The notes under the pieces: generated by a model
What the model saw: the letters and a program-made list of their open reading frames with translations, nothing else
Database searches by the model: none
Told to the model about the DNA's origin: nothing
Shown: positions 7,196 to 15,754 of the stretch, one piece after another
How the letters are laid out: each line of letters starts with the position of its first letter
How positions within the stretch are numbered: position 1 is the stretch's first letter
Made by a program: the position numbers and the translations under genes
Assembly (NCBI GenBank): GCA_016708785.1
Contig: JADJFC010000001.1
Location: 186,001-250,000, forward strand
Direction: 5' to 3'
Length of the DNA: 64,000 nucleotides
Source: Bacteroidota bacterium
Lineage (GTDB): Bacteria > Bacteroidota > Bacteroidia > AKYH767-A > 2013-40CM-41-45

Positions 7196-8617
7196 GTGAA
7201 AAAAAGCAATCCTTTCATTCTGCTTCTAATCAGTTTCGTAGCATACTCTGTTTTCGTATCCGGACAAAATTACAATGTTGTTCAAACATTGAATGATCAT
7301 GCCGGTGGAATCACAGTAATGACTACTGATCCTGCAAAAAAAATGCTCATTGCAGGTGATAATAAAGGAAATCTTTACTTCTATGACCTTGCCACATCTG
7401 CATTGATCAGAAAAGTAGATGCAAATGCCGCTCCGGTTTCTCAGTTGCGTTTTAATTCAAATAGCGACCTCCTTATCTCAGCAACAAATGACGGCGAGAT
7501 CAAAATATTTGATTTCAAAAAAAACAAAATCATTCAATCCATTTACTCTCCGGAGTATTCAGGAATACGATTCGTGCTGTTTTCTATTGCAGATGGCTTC
7601 ATTTACTTCAACGGAAACAACAAACTTTTCAAAACACGTTCCGATCTTTCCCAAACCGTTAATCAAATTTATAATGAAAGTGACACATTGTATGATGCAG
7701 TTATTACCAACGATAGAAGCTCACTCATTTTTACGTGTGGAAATATTATAAAAGTTCTCAATACAAGAACAGATAACCTACGTCAGGAAATAAAATTCGG
7801 AACCTCCGGCATCGAACATATTGCCTTGGTCAAAGATACACTATTGGCAACATGGTCGGCAGATGGAACTTTAGCAATGTGGAATTACAAATTAAATCAA
7901 CTTGCTGCTGAACCTATCTTTTTCACGAAAGCCGGCAATCCTTCTCCTTTGACATTTTCTGAATCCGGCCGATTGATGTGCAGTGGAAATATTGGCACAT
8001 GGGCAAGAGTCTGGGTACCGTTGGAAAAACAAATTCTACAAGAATTGTTTTCGCATAAAGACAAAGTTACTTCAGCTGCATTTGGAATCACTGATGACAT
8101 TCTCTTTACCGGTAGTCTTGACAAAACAATTATTAAATGGCAAAAAGGAACTGACAAACCACCCGTGATCCAAAAACCAATCACAAAACAGGAAGTAAAA
8201 ATAGAGCCTACTCCCATTCCTAATGCTGTTCCTTCCGATGTAAAAATGGCAACAGAAAATGTTCCTGAAATAATTAAAGGGAGAAAAGTACTTTCTACTG
8301 AAAAAATTGAAGTCAATGTTTCTCAATTAAAAATCTATGTTTATGATAACAGCTATATTGATGGTGATACCATGTCTCTTTTCTTTAATGGACAATGGAT
8401 CGTTGATCATTATGGTGTGACGAAGAAGAAACATGAAGTGCAATTGAACTTTATTGAAAACACAAATAACTACTTGGTATTGTTTGCAAATAATCTGGGA
8501 AAAAGCCCTCCCAATACAGCAGCCATTGAGTTTGATGACGGAAAAAGGAAATATTTCTACCGTCTTTCCTCCGATTTGAAAACCTGCAGTGCTATTAACT
8601 TTTTCTATAAAAAATAG
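7196..8617 (+). CDS. Secreted WD40-repeat protein with C-terminal beta domain
   Basis: A 473-residue protein with a signal peptide ending near VSGQNY. Residues from about 30 to 310 form WD40-like repeats (for example LIAGDNKGNLYFYDL, LISATNDGEIKIFDF, LATWSADGTLAMWNY, LFTGSLDKTIIKWQK). A Pro/Lys-rich linker follows, then a C-terminal beta-rich domain (LKIYVYDNSYIDGDTMSLFF onward). No T9SS sorting signal is visible. The start is GTG at 7196; the signal peptide confirms it. The role is unknown and probably protein-protein binding in the periplasm. Confidence 0.8.
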   Translation: MKKSNPFILLLISFVAYSVFVSGQNYNVVQTLNDHAGGITVMTTDPAKKMLIAGDNKGNLYFYDLATSALIRKVDANAAPVSQLRFNSNSDLLISATNDGEIKIFDFKKNKIIQSIYSPEYSGIRFVLFSIADGFIYFNGNNKLFKTRSDLSQTVNQIYNESDTLYDAVITNDRSSLIFTCGNIIKVLNTRTDNLRQEIKFGTSGIEHIALVKDTLLATWSADGTLAMWNYKLNQLAAEPIFFTKAGNPSPLTFSESGRLMCSGNIGTWARVWVPLEKQILQELFSHKDKVTSAAFGITDDILFTGSLDKTIIKWQKGTDKPPVIQKPITKQEVKIEPTPIPNAVPSDVKMATENVPEIIKGRKVLSTEKIEVNVSQLKIYVYDNSYIDGDTMSLFFNGQWIVDHYGVTKKKHEVQLNFIENTNNYLVLFANNLGKSPPNTAAIEFDDGKRKYFYRLSSDLKTCSAINFFYKK

Positions 8618-8692
8618 TAGCACACAGGTTTGCCTTTAAAAAATAAATGTATTTTGTCCTATTCCAAAAAAAACGAATAAAACCCTTAAAAA

Positions 8693-10018
8693 ATGAAGAA
8701 AATCTACTTATTGCTTGCTGTTATTTTGTTTCTAACTGTTAAATCTGATGCTCAATCTTGGGTCACTGTCGGTCCGGGAACAGCATTAGGAAATGCATCA
8801 AATGGTGTTAGAGCAATTGCTGTGAGCCCATATGATGGTTCAATTTATGCCGGCGGAACTTTTACCGGTGCCTCCGTTAGCTATTTAGCTAAATACAATC
8901 CAACTACAGATTCCTGGCAGCAAGTTGGTACTGGAATCAGTGGTCCTGTTTACGCTTTGAAATTCTTCAAAGGCAAATTATACATTGGCGGTCTATTTGC
9001 AAACGCCGGTGGCGTTGCAGTAAATAATATTGCCTCGGTAACTTCTGCTGGATCTTATAGCAGTGTTGGTGTAGGGTTAAATGATCAGGTTAACTGTTTA
9101 TATGCCCCTTCAGATTCTGCTTACTTATATGCAGCAGGACGTTTCAATGCTGATTTCTCAAACACAACCTCACTATTGCATATTGCAAAATTTGATCTGA
9201 CTTCATGGTCTGCAGTTGGAAATGGTGTAACAGCAGTTGTAAATTGCATGACACAGTACAATTCTAAATTCTATACAGGAACTGAAAATAGCGCAAGTCC
9301 CGTTTACGAACTCAATGGTTCTACCTGGTCTTCAGTTTCAGGAATATCTGGTGGAAAAGTATATGCTATCGCTAATTATGGTGGCTTCTTATATGCAGGT
9401 GGAGACTTTACATCACCTACTCAAGCTGCCTCTAAATACAATGGCACATCTTGGGCAACAATTATAACCACATTGGCTTTTGGAACAACAATTCGTTCAC
9501 TGGAAACTTTTGGACCTTACTTATTTATTGGAGGTACATTTACAAATGTCGGTATTGGTGGTGCATATTACATAGGCAGAATTGATAGCCCAAGTATACC
9601 AATGAAAGCTGTTATTACTTCTAACAACCCCGGCTCTGCTCCTTATGCAATTGCAAACAAAGACGGGTATATCTACTTAGGTGGTAACTTTTCTGCGTCT
9701 GGGTACAATGTGATCAAAAGTTCAATTACAATCGGTATTGATGAAGTAAATGATCTAATCGAAAGTTCAACATTCTACCCAAATCCAATGACAACAACAG
9801 GTACGCTGAATGTTAAATTGAAAAAGCATGCATCTGTTGCCCACCTTTCCATAATCGATGCTCAAGGAAAAGTTGTGGTGGAAAATGAGATCACTGAAAT
9901 GAATAATAATGAGATCAACTTTACGGTGAACAGAAATGACATGGCTGCCGGAATGTACTACTACCGACTGGATGTAGACGGAAATGCTGTTTCTTCTCAC
10001 CCGTTTGTTATCGAATAA
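8693..10018 (+). CDS. T9SS-sorted beta-propeller-like secreted protein
   Basis: A 441-residue protein. After the signal peptide (MKKIYLLLAVILFLTVKSDAQ) come repeats with the recurring word YAGGTFT/YIGGLF/YAGGDFT/YLGGNFS followed by small/hydroxy residues, resembling galactose-oxidase/kelch-like propeller blades. The last ~80 residues are a type A T9SS sorting domain: STFYPNPMTTTGTLNV ... LSIIDAQGKVV ... MAAGMYYYRL ... HPFVIE. It is expected to cross the outer membrane through T9SS and be surface-anchored or released. The ligand is unknown. Confidence 0.88.
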   Translation: MKKIYLLLAVILFLTVKSDAQSWVTVGPGTALGNASNGVRAIAVSPYDGSIYAGGTFTGASVSYLAKYNPTTDSWQQVGTGISGPVYALKFFKGKLYIGGLFANAGGVAVNNIASVTSAGSYSSVGVGLNDQVNCLYAPSDSAYLYAAGRFNADFSNTTSLLHIAKFDLTSWSAVGNGVTAVVNCMTQYNSKFYTGTENSASPVYELNGSTWSSVSGISGGKVYAIANYGGFLYAGGDFTSPTQAASKYNGTSWATIITTLAFGTTIRSLETFGPYLFIGGTFTNVGIGGAYYIGRIDSPSIPMKAVITSNNPGSAPYAIANKDGYIYLGGNFSASGYNVIKSSITIGIDEVNDLIESSTFYPNPMTTTGTLNVKLKKHASVAHLSIIDAQGKVVVENEITEMNNNEINFTVNRNDMAAGMYYYRLDVDGNAVSSHPFVIE

Positions 10019-10076
10019 TCTTCAAAATCAAGGTTTCAGAATTAATCGTTGAAATATTTATAGATGAACCTGCAAA

Positions 10077-10123
10077 GCAAATTTCATTTTCTTAAATTTA
10101 CATATTAAGAAAATGAAATTTGC
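10077..10123 (+). promoter_or_regulatory. Perfect 19-bp hairpin sequestering the exonuclease start codon
   Basis: Positions 10077-10095 pair perfectly with 10105-10123 around a 9-base loop. The right arm contains the ATG at 10113-10115, so an RNA containing both arms would bury the start codon. There is no T-run after the stem, so it is unlikely to be a terminator. The loop holds TAAATTTA (10093-10100), one mismatch from a -7 promoter element. If that is the promoter, the palindrome acts as DNA, for example as an operator. Confidence 0.6.
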
Positions 10124-11486
10124 AATTGTAGATATAGAGACCACCGGCGGCAATTCCATAAGGAATAAGATCACCGAAATTGCAATTTACATCCACGACG
10201 GAGAAAAGATCATTGATCAATTTGTTTCATTAGTAAATCCCGAGTGTCCCATTGCCCCTTTTATCAGTAACCTTACCGGCATCACCAATGAAATGGTCGA
10301 AGATGCACCCAAATTTTATGAGATTGCAAAAGACATTGTCACGCTAACTGATGGTGCTGTCTTTGTTGCTCATAACGCTCAATTCGATTATGGCTTCATT
10401 CGCGAAGAATATAAATCCTTAGGATATAATTATTCCCGCGACTATCTCTGTACAGTAAAACTAAGTCGAAAAGTTTTACCGGGATTTGCCTCATACAGTT
10501 TAGGAAACCTTTGTCAGAATTTAGGAATATCCATCGCAAACAGACATCGGGCAAGTGGGGATGCTTTGGCCACAGTGAAGTTGTTTGAAATGATCCTCGG
10601 TCGTGATCCCGATCAGGAGATCATAAAAACCTTTACAAAGAACGATTACTTGCACCTGCGATTCCCTGTAGGCTTTGATCATAAGATATTGGACAACATC
10701 CCTGAGAAACCGGGGGTTTACTATTTTCACAATGAAGATGGTACTACAGTTTATGTCGGGAAAAGTAATAATATTCGAAAGCGTGTCCTTTCCCATTTTT
10801 CAAATAAACAATCCAAGAAAGCAATTGAATTAAGAAATTCAATCAAAGATATTTCCTTTGAAGAAACAGGAAATGAATTGATCGCACTACTTCTCGAATC
10901 TGAAGAGATCAAAAAGATCCAACCTGTCTTCAACAGAATGCAAAAAAGAACAACTTTTAATTATGGTATATTCTCAACGATCAATGAAGCCGGATATATT
11001 ACATTGTTCTCCGCTAAAGTGAAAAACCTCGATGATGCATTGATTACTGCAGGTAGTTATGACGAAGCGGAAATGATCCTGCAGAAAATTCAAAACAAAA
11101 ACAATTTGTGCCAAAAGCTTTGCGGTACAAAAGATATAAAGCATGCATGTTTTGGTTACTCAGTCAGAATGTGCAACGGTGCCTGTATTGGAAAAGAATC
11201 GGCAGATGAATACAACATTCGTGCACAAGCAGCATTGGATAGTATTCAATACTCTCACCAAAATTTCATGATCATTGGATCCGGAAGACATCACTCAGAA
11301 AAATCAGTCACACATATTGAATCAGGTCGGTACATTGGTTTCGGATATTTTGAACCTGAATTTGTAAATGCTCATCCGGAAATTCTTCGTGAACACGTTA
11401 AACCAAGAACAGACAATAGAGATGTACAAAGAATTATCCGTCACTTTTTAAATACAGCCTCACCTTCTAACATTCTTACTTACTAA
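10113..11486 (+). CDS. DEDDh 3'-5' exonuclease fused to a GIY-YIG nuclease (UvrC/Cho-like)
   Basis: A 457-residue two-nuclease fusion. Residues 1-165 are a DnaQ-type exonuclease: D7/E9 in FAIVDIETTGG, AHNAQFDYGFI, and HRASGDALATVKLF with the DEDDh histidine and last aspartate. From about residue 190 a GIY-YIG domain follows (KPGVYYFHNEDGTTVYVGKS with RKRVLSHF), as at the UvrC N-terminus. The C-terminal half has a cysteine cluster (NLCQKLCGTKDIKHACFGY, RMCNGACIG). Proteins of this kind are annotated as pol III epsilon-like or UvrC-like and are thought to act in DNA repair. The start codon lies within a perfect hairpin. The next gene's ATG begins directly after this stop. Confidence 0.88.
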   Translation: MKFAIVDIETTGGNSIRNKITEIAIYIHDGEKIIDQFVSLVNPECPIAPFISNLTGITNEMVEDAPKFYEIAKDIVTLTDGAVFVAHNAQFDYGFIREEYKSLGYNYSRDYLCTVKLSRKVLPGFASYSLGNLCQNLGISIANRHRASGDALATVKLFEMILGRDPDQEIIKTFTKNDYLHLRFPVGFDHKILDNIPEKPGVYYFHNEDGTTVYVGKSNNIRKRVLSHFSNKQSKKAIELRNSIKDISFEETGNELIALLLESEEIKKIQPVFNRMQKRTTFNYGIFSTINEAGYITLFSAKVKNLDDALITAGSYDEAEMILQKIQNKNNLCQKLCGTKDIKHACFGYSVRMCNGACIGKESADEYNIRAQAALDSIQYSHQNFMIIGSGRHHSEKSVTHIESGRYIGFGYFEPEFVNAHPEILREHVKPRTDNRDVQRIIRHFLNTASPSNILTY

Positions 11487-12068
11487 ATGGGATTTAAACG
11501 ACACCTGCTTTCTCTATTTATCTTTCTTTCTATTTCCGGGTATAGTAGTGCTCAGAAAAGTAAAGAGATATTAAATTTGAATCTAAAAACGTATGAAAAT
11601 ACAATCTACGATTTTTCAACAATCAAAAACTCAAAGGCAACTGTCTATGTATTCTTTCTGACCGATTGCCCGGCTTCACAGAACTACACACTTACGATCA
11701 ATAAACTTCAAAAAAAATATTCAGACAAGAACATCCCTTTTATTATCATCTTCCCTGATACATATTCTACGACTGATGAAATAAAAGAATTCAAGTCAAA
11801 GTATAAAATTCAAATGCCAATTGTGCTTGACCCTGAATTGTCTTTTACAAAATTACTGCCGGCCAAAGTTGCACCTCAGTGTTTTGTATTAGATAACAAT
11901 GCCAATATTCTATATGAAGGTCGGATTGATGACTGGTATTATTCCCCCGGTAAGAAGCGAACCGTAATTCGTTCTAATGATTTGGATGCAGCACTTACCA
12001 ATTTTCTTTCAGGAAAACCGATCGCTCCTGCAAAAACAACTCCGTATGGTTGCATTATCAATTACTGA
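11487..12068 (+). CDS. Exported redoxin (thioredoxin-fold) protein
   Basis: A 193-residue protein with a signal peptide (LLSLFIFLSISGYSSAQ) and an AhpC/TSA-like redoxin fold. YVFFLTDCPASQNYTLTI carries a lone cysteine in the peroxidatic position, then NIPFIIIFPD, PIVLDPELSF and APQCFVLDNNANILYEGRID. The same redoxin type, with a DCP motif, is fused to a cytochrome/copper-monooxygenase module in some other bacteria. Here that module is the separate next gene, 3 nt downstream, suggesting a functional pair. The start ATG directly follows the upstream TAA. Confidence 0.8.
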   Translation: MGFKRHLLSLFIFLSISGYSSAQKSKEILNLNLKTYENTIYDFSTIKNSKATVYVFFLTDCPASQNYTLTINKLQKKYSDKNIPFIIIFPDTYSTTDEIKEFKSKYKIQMPIVLDPELSFTKLLPAKVAPQCFVLDNNANILYEGRIDDWYYSPGKKRTVIRSNDLDAALTNFLSGKPIAPAKTTPYGCIINY

Positions 12069-12071
12069 TCT

Positions 12072-13442
12072 ATGAGCATATTCAAAAAACTCCTTTCGAT
12101 CATACTATTGCTTTTCACAATGTCCGCATGCAATTTAGTAAATAAGGATTCTGCGAACGACAATTTGCATTTTACGTTCACCGAACACATTGCTCCTATC
12201 ATTTACAAAAACTGCAGTCCATGCCATCGCCCCGGGTCCGGCGCCCCTTTTGATCTGATCACTTTTGAAGATGTGAAAGAACACTTGAAAACCGTTCAAC
12301 TTACGATTAACGAAAGATTGATGCCTCCATGGCCGGCTGATACTGCTTACTCGCATTTCAGAGATGAAAAAGTGATGACAAAAGAAGAAATTTTTGCTGT
12401 GAATAAATGGATCGAAGAAGGAGCCGTTGAAGGTGACAATAGCAAACTTCCGTCACCACCGGTTTTTTATAGTGGAAGTCTATTGGGCAAACCTGATCTC
12501 ACACTTAAGATGAAGCCATATAAAATCAGCGGTGACAATAAGGATAATTTTATCATGCTAAAAATTCCATTCGAATTGGAGAAAGATACATTTATCCGTG
12601 CGATTGAAATCATTCCGGGAAATAAAAAACTTGTCCATCATATCAATGCCCACCTTATCCAATATTCTGCCGGTGCGAAGAAAAACTACTCAAGTGGAAA
12701 ACCATTTGTTGATACAGAGAAAAGCGATAAGCTTCATGCATTTGAAGCTTTGGAACTGAAAAACGATGATGGCACCTATCCTTTGCTTACACCATCTGTT
12801 ACAAATTATTTACCCGGAGTTGAAACAGCAATGTATCCGCAGGGAATCGGTGGTTTCAAAGCAAAGAAAAATGGAGCAATTTTACTTGACAATATTCATT
12901 ATGGTCCATCACCAATTGACACCAGCGATGAAACTGAATTCAATATTTTCTTCGCACCAAAAGCTCCTGCACGTCCAACGACTGAATTCATTTTAGGTAC
13001 TAGTGGAATTTCTCCAGTCGTGCCAACTTTAATTATACCACCCAATGAGGTAAAAACTTTTGTGACACGATTTAAAGTGGATTCAGACATTTCTTTACTT
13101 ACTGTCAATCCGCATATGCATTTGCTCGGAAAAAAGTTTGTTGCATACGGTATCACTCCCGGGAATGACACACTACACTTAATTCGAATTAACAACTGGG
13201 ACTTCAGGTGGCAGTATTTTTATACTTTTGAAAAGATGATGAAAATTCCGGCGGGAACTGAGATCGTTGTCGAAGGTACTTTCGATAATACTGTTAACAA
13301 TCCACTCAACCCATTCAACCCGCCAAGAACCGTTTCGGAACGCGAAGGAAGTATGCGGACAACTGATGAAATGTTTCAATTGATCTGTACCTTTCTTCCT
13401 TATCAATCCGGAGATGAAAATATATCTTTGAAAGCTAAATGA
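12072..13442 (+). CDS. Lipoprotein with c-type haem motif and copper type II monooxygenase-like domain
   Basis: A 456-residue protein with lipobox FTMSAC (C20). A c-type haem site follows at C48-C51-H52 (NCSPCHRPGSGAPF), with MPPWPAD downstream, a cytochrome-c-like arrangement. The remainder resembles ascorbate-dependent copper type II monooxygenases: a histidine pair in KLVHHINAHL, an HxH in VNPHMHLLGKKF, and a late methionine in TTDEMFQL. All are plausible copper ligands. Substrate is unknown; oxidation of an organic compound in the periplasm is inferred. Haem attachment would depend on the Ccm system encoded further on. It is 3 nt after the redoxin gene and overlaps the next gene by 4 nt. 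Confidence 0.8.
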   Translation: MSIFKKLLSIILLLFTMSACNLVNKDSANDNLHFTFTEHIAPIIYKNCSPCHRPGSGAPFDLITFEDVKEHLKTVQLTINERLMPPWPADTAYSHFRDEKVMTKEEIFAVNKWIEEGAVEGDNSKLPSPPVFYSGSLLGKPDLTLKMKPYKISGDNKDNFIMLKIPFELEKDTFIRAIEIIPGNKKLVHHINAHLIQYSAGAKKNYSSGKPFVDTEKSDKLHAFEALELKNDDGTYPLLTPSVTNYLPGVETAMYPQGIGGFKAKKNGAILLDNIHYGPSPIDTSDETEFNIFFAPKAPARPTTEFILGTSGISPVVPTLIIPPNEVKTFVTRFKVDSDISLLTVNPHMHLLGKKFVAYGITPGNDTLHLIRINNWDFRWQYFYTFEKMMKIPAGTEIVVEGTFDNTVNNPLNPFNPPRTVSEREGSMRTTDEMFQLICTFLPYQSGDENISLKAK

Positions 13443-13879
13443 CACAATTTTCAATCATCGAACCAATTACAGAAAATGATCTGGCTGATTATTATCGGAT
13501 CCGGTATGAAATTCTGCGAAAGCCATGGAACCAGCCAAGCGCAACGACCAAAGATGATACAGAGCATCTTTCCGTTCATCTATTAGTAAGAGATGAGAAT
13601 GGGAAGGCAGTTGCCACAGGAAGAATGCAATTCAATTCACCAACAGAGGCTCAGATCCGATCTATGGCAGTGATAGATGGATACCAAGGCAAAGGCATTG
13701 GAAGTTTCATCATACAGCATCTCGAAAAAATTGCAGCAAGTAAAAATATCAAACAGATTCTTCTCGATTCACGAGAAAATGCCGTATCATTTTACTTAAA
13801 GAATGGATATGAGATCGAAGCTCCTTCGTACTTGCTTTTCGGAGAAATAAAACATTTTAGAATGATAAAATACTTGTAA
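13439..13879 (+). CDS. GNAT family N-acetyltransferase
   Basis: A 146-residue single GNAT domain. Motif A is clear: IRSMAVIDGYQGKGIGSFIIQHL, with the acetyl-CoA-binding Q/RxxGxG/A form QGKGIG, then LDSRENAVSFYLKNGYE in motif B. The substrate is unknown. Its ATG overlaps the upstream stop (ATGA), so it is translationally coupled to the haem/copper lipoprotein. It converges on the histidine kinase gene 11 bp away. Confidence 0.88.
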   Translation: MTQFSIIEPITENDLADYYRIRYEILRKPWNQPSATTKDDTEHLSVHLLVRDENGKAVATGRMQFNSPTEAQIRSMAVIDGYQGKGIGSFIIQHLEKIAASKNIKQILLDSRENAVSFYLKNGYEIEAPSYLLFGEIKHFRMIKYL

Positions 13880-13890
13880 GTACTTAAATC

Positions 13891-14940
13891 CTACCTAGCT
13901 TTCATCAATGTAAAAGCAAAAGTGGTTCCTACGCCGGAAGTACTTCTGACGTTGATCGTTTGCTGATGGGCTTCAATGATGTGTTTTACAATTGCTAAAC
14001 CAAGACCTGTTCCACCCTGTTCGCGTGATCTGCTTTTGTCAACACGAAAGAATCGTTCAAAGATCCTGGACAGATCTTTCGAATCAATTCCAATTCCGTT
14101 ATCAGTGATCTCTACAAGGATCTTCTCATCCATGTCGTAAAAACCAACCATGGTCGATCCGTTTCTCTTACCATATTTAATAGAGTTGATCAATAAATTC
14201 ACCAATACTTGTCTGATCCTATCCTTGTCTGCAACAACATAAAACTGTTTGTCGCTTCCTTCTTTGAAATCGACTTTAATATCCATTTCTTTCGCCTTCA
14301 ATTCGATCGATTCGAAAACTTCATGGGCAAGATCACGAATGTCAAAAGTACGCTGGTCAAGGATCAATTCACCACTTTCCAGTTTTGAAATTGCTTCCAG
14401 GTCATCAACAATGAGAGTAAGCCGTTCAACAGATTTAGATGCTCTCTGAAGATAATTAACATTCACTTCAGGATCATCTAAGGCTCCTTCTAGTAATGTA
14501 TGAATGTATCCCTGAATGTTAAACAACGGCGTCTTTAACTCATGCGATACATTTCCAAGAAATTCTTTTCGGAAATTTTCCATTTGTTTCAATTGAGCAA
14601 TTTCATCATTTCTGTCTTTATCCCACTCTATTACTTCTTTGCTCACATTTGAAATGATATCATTGTTCATATCCAATTGCTGCAAAGTTTTTTCTTTAGA
14701 ATTCTTTTCAGTAGTGATTGTCTTATAGATCAGCTTGATCTTTCTGTAAATAAAGATCTCCAATAAGGTTTTAAAAATAATATAAGTCGAAACAAAAGAA
14801 ACCACAAAAATAACCAGGTTGTGGAACCAAATATTTTGAAAAATTTTAAAATAACTGAATATAAAATCGGAGATCAAAATGATAACCGATGCTATAAGTG
14901 CCGCTAATAAAGCAAGTACTCTTGGTGTTGGATTCTTCAA
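13891..14940 (-). CDS. Sensor histidine kinase, PhoR-like
   Basis: A 349-residue membrane kinase. Two N-terminal transmembrane helices (about residues 8-30 and 38-62) have almost no periplasmic loop between them, so it may sense in the membrane or through partners. A coiled linker precedes the H-box FLGNVSHELKTPLFN, the N-box VLVNLLINSIKYG, G1 EITDNGIGI, F-box FERFFRVDKSRSREQGGTG and G2 GLGLAIVKHI. It lies 15 nt after its response regulator and is presumably cotranscribed. PhoR-like by domain similarity; a phosphate role is not shown, since no pst genes are present. Confidence 0.9.
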   Translation of the reverse strand: MKNPTPRVLALLAALIASVIILISDFIFSYFKIFQNIWFHNLVIFVVSFVSTYIIFKTLLEIFIYRKIKLIYKTITTEKNSKEKTLQQLDMNNDIISNVSKEVIEWDKDRNDEIAQLKQMENFRKEFLGNVSHELKTPLFNIQGYIHTLLEGALDDPEVNVNYLQRASKSVERLTLIVDDLEAISKLESGELILDQRTFDIRDLAHEVFESIELKAKEMDIKVDFKEGSDKQFYVVADKDRIRQVLVNLLINSIKYGKRNGSTMVGFYDMDEKILVEITDNGIGIDSKDLSRIFERFFRVDKSRSREQGGTGLGLAIVKHIIEAHQQTINVRSTSGVGTTFAFTLMKAR

Positions 14941-14955
14941 TATTTTTTTGAATTA

Positions 14956-15651
14956 CTAGAAATCGAATTTATATCCAATTCCTTTTACCGTTTTAATACT
15001 CTCTTCCCCTATTTTCTCTCTTAGTTTGCGAATGTGGACGTCAATCGTTCTGTCGCCAACAACTACCTCATTGCCCCAGACTCTTTCTAAAATTTCATCT
15101 CTGGTAAAAACTTTTCCGGCTTTGGATGCCAGCAGCGCAAGTAATTCGAATTCTTTTCTCGGCAATTCAATTCTGGTATCCCCTTTCATGACCATATACT
15201 GTTCGCGATTGATGATCAGATCACCGGCAGAGAAGATGCTTGCTTTTGGACTTATAATATCATCAGAGGTATTATAACGTCTGAATAAGGCATTAATTCG
15301 GCTTACAAGTACCCGCGGCTTTATAGGCTTTGTAATGTAATCGTCTGCGCCAACATCAAATCCTGCGATCTGAGAATAATCTTCATTGCGTGCAGTGAGA
15401 AATGCAATCATCGTTTTTCTGAATTCAGGAATGTCACGCAATGCCCTGCAGGTTTCAATTCCATCCATTTCAGGCATCATTATATCCAAAATAATTAAAT
15501 CCGGATGAGTTTGCTTTGCTTTCACAATTGCCTCTCGACCATTTCCTGCCTTGAAAACTTCGTAATTCTCTTTCTTCAAATTGTACTCCATGAACTCAAG
15601 AATATCCGGTTCATCGTCGACAAGTAGAATTTTCAACTTTTTATCTTTCAT
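14956..15651 (-). CDS. OmpR/PhoB-family response regulator
   Basis: A 231-residue transcription factor. The receiver domain has the acidic pair in LLVDDEPD, the phospho-acceptor aspartate in LIILDIMMPEMDG and the conserved lysine in DYITKPIKP. The C-terminal winged-helix domain (ELPRKEFELLALLASKAGKV through GDRTIDVHIRKLREKIG and TVKGIGYKFDF) is of the OmpR/PhoB type. It is the first gene of the pair with the kinase. Targets are unknown. Confidence 0.93.
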   Translation of the reverse strand: MKDKKLKILLVDDEPDILEFMEYNLKKENYEVFKAGNGREAIVKAKQTHPDLIILDIMMPEMDGIETCRALRDIPEFRKTMIAFLTARNEDYSQIAGFDVGADDYITKPIKPRVLVSRINALFRRYNTSDDIISPKASIFSAGDLIINREQYMVMKGDTRIELPRKEFELLALLASKAGKVFTRDEILERVWGNEVVVGDRTIDVHIRKLREKIGEESIKTVKGIGYKFDF

Positions 15652-15754
15652 ATTCGTGTGTGAAGTTACCTGCCTTTCGCTAAATTCATGTTATGTAAAT
15701 GTAAACAAAAGGTTACTTCGACTTCACATTGACTATGTAATCTACACATATTCA

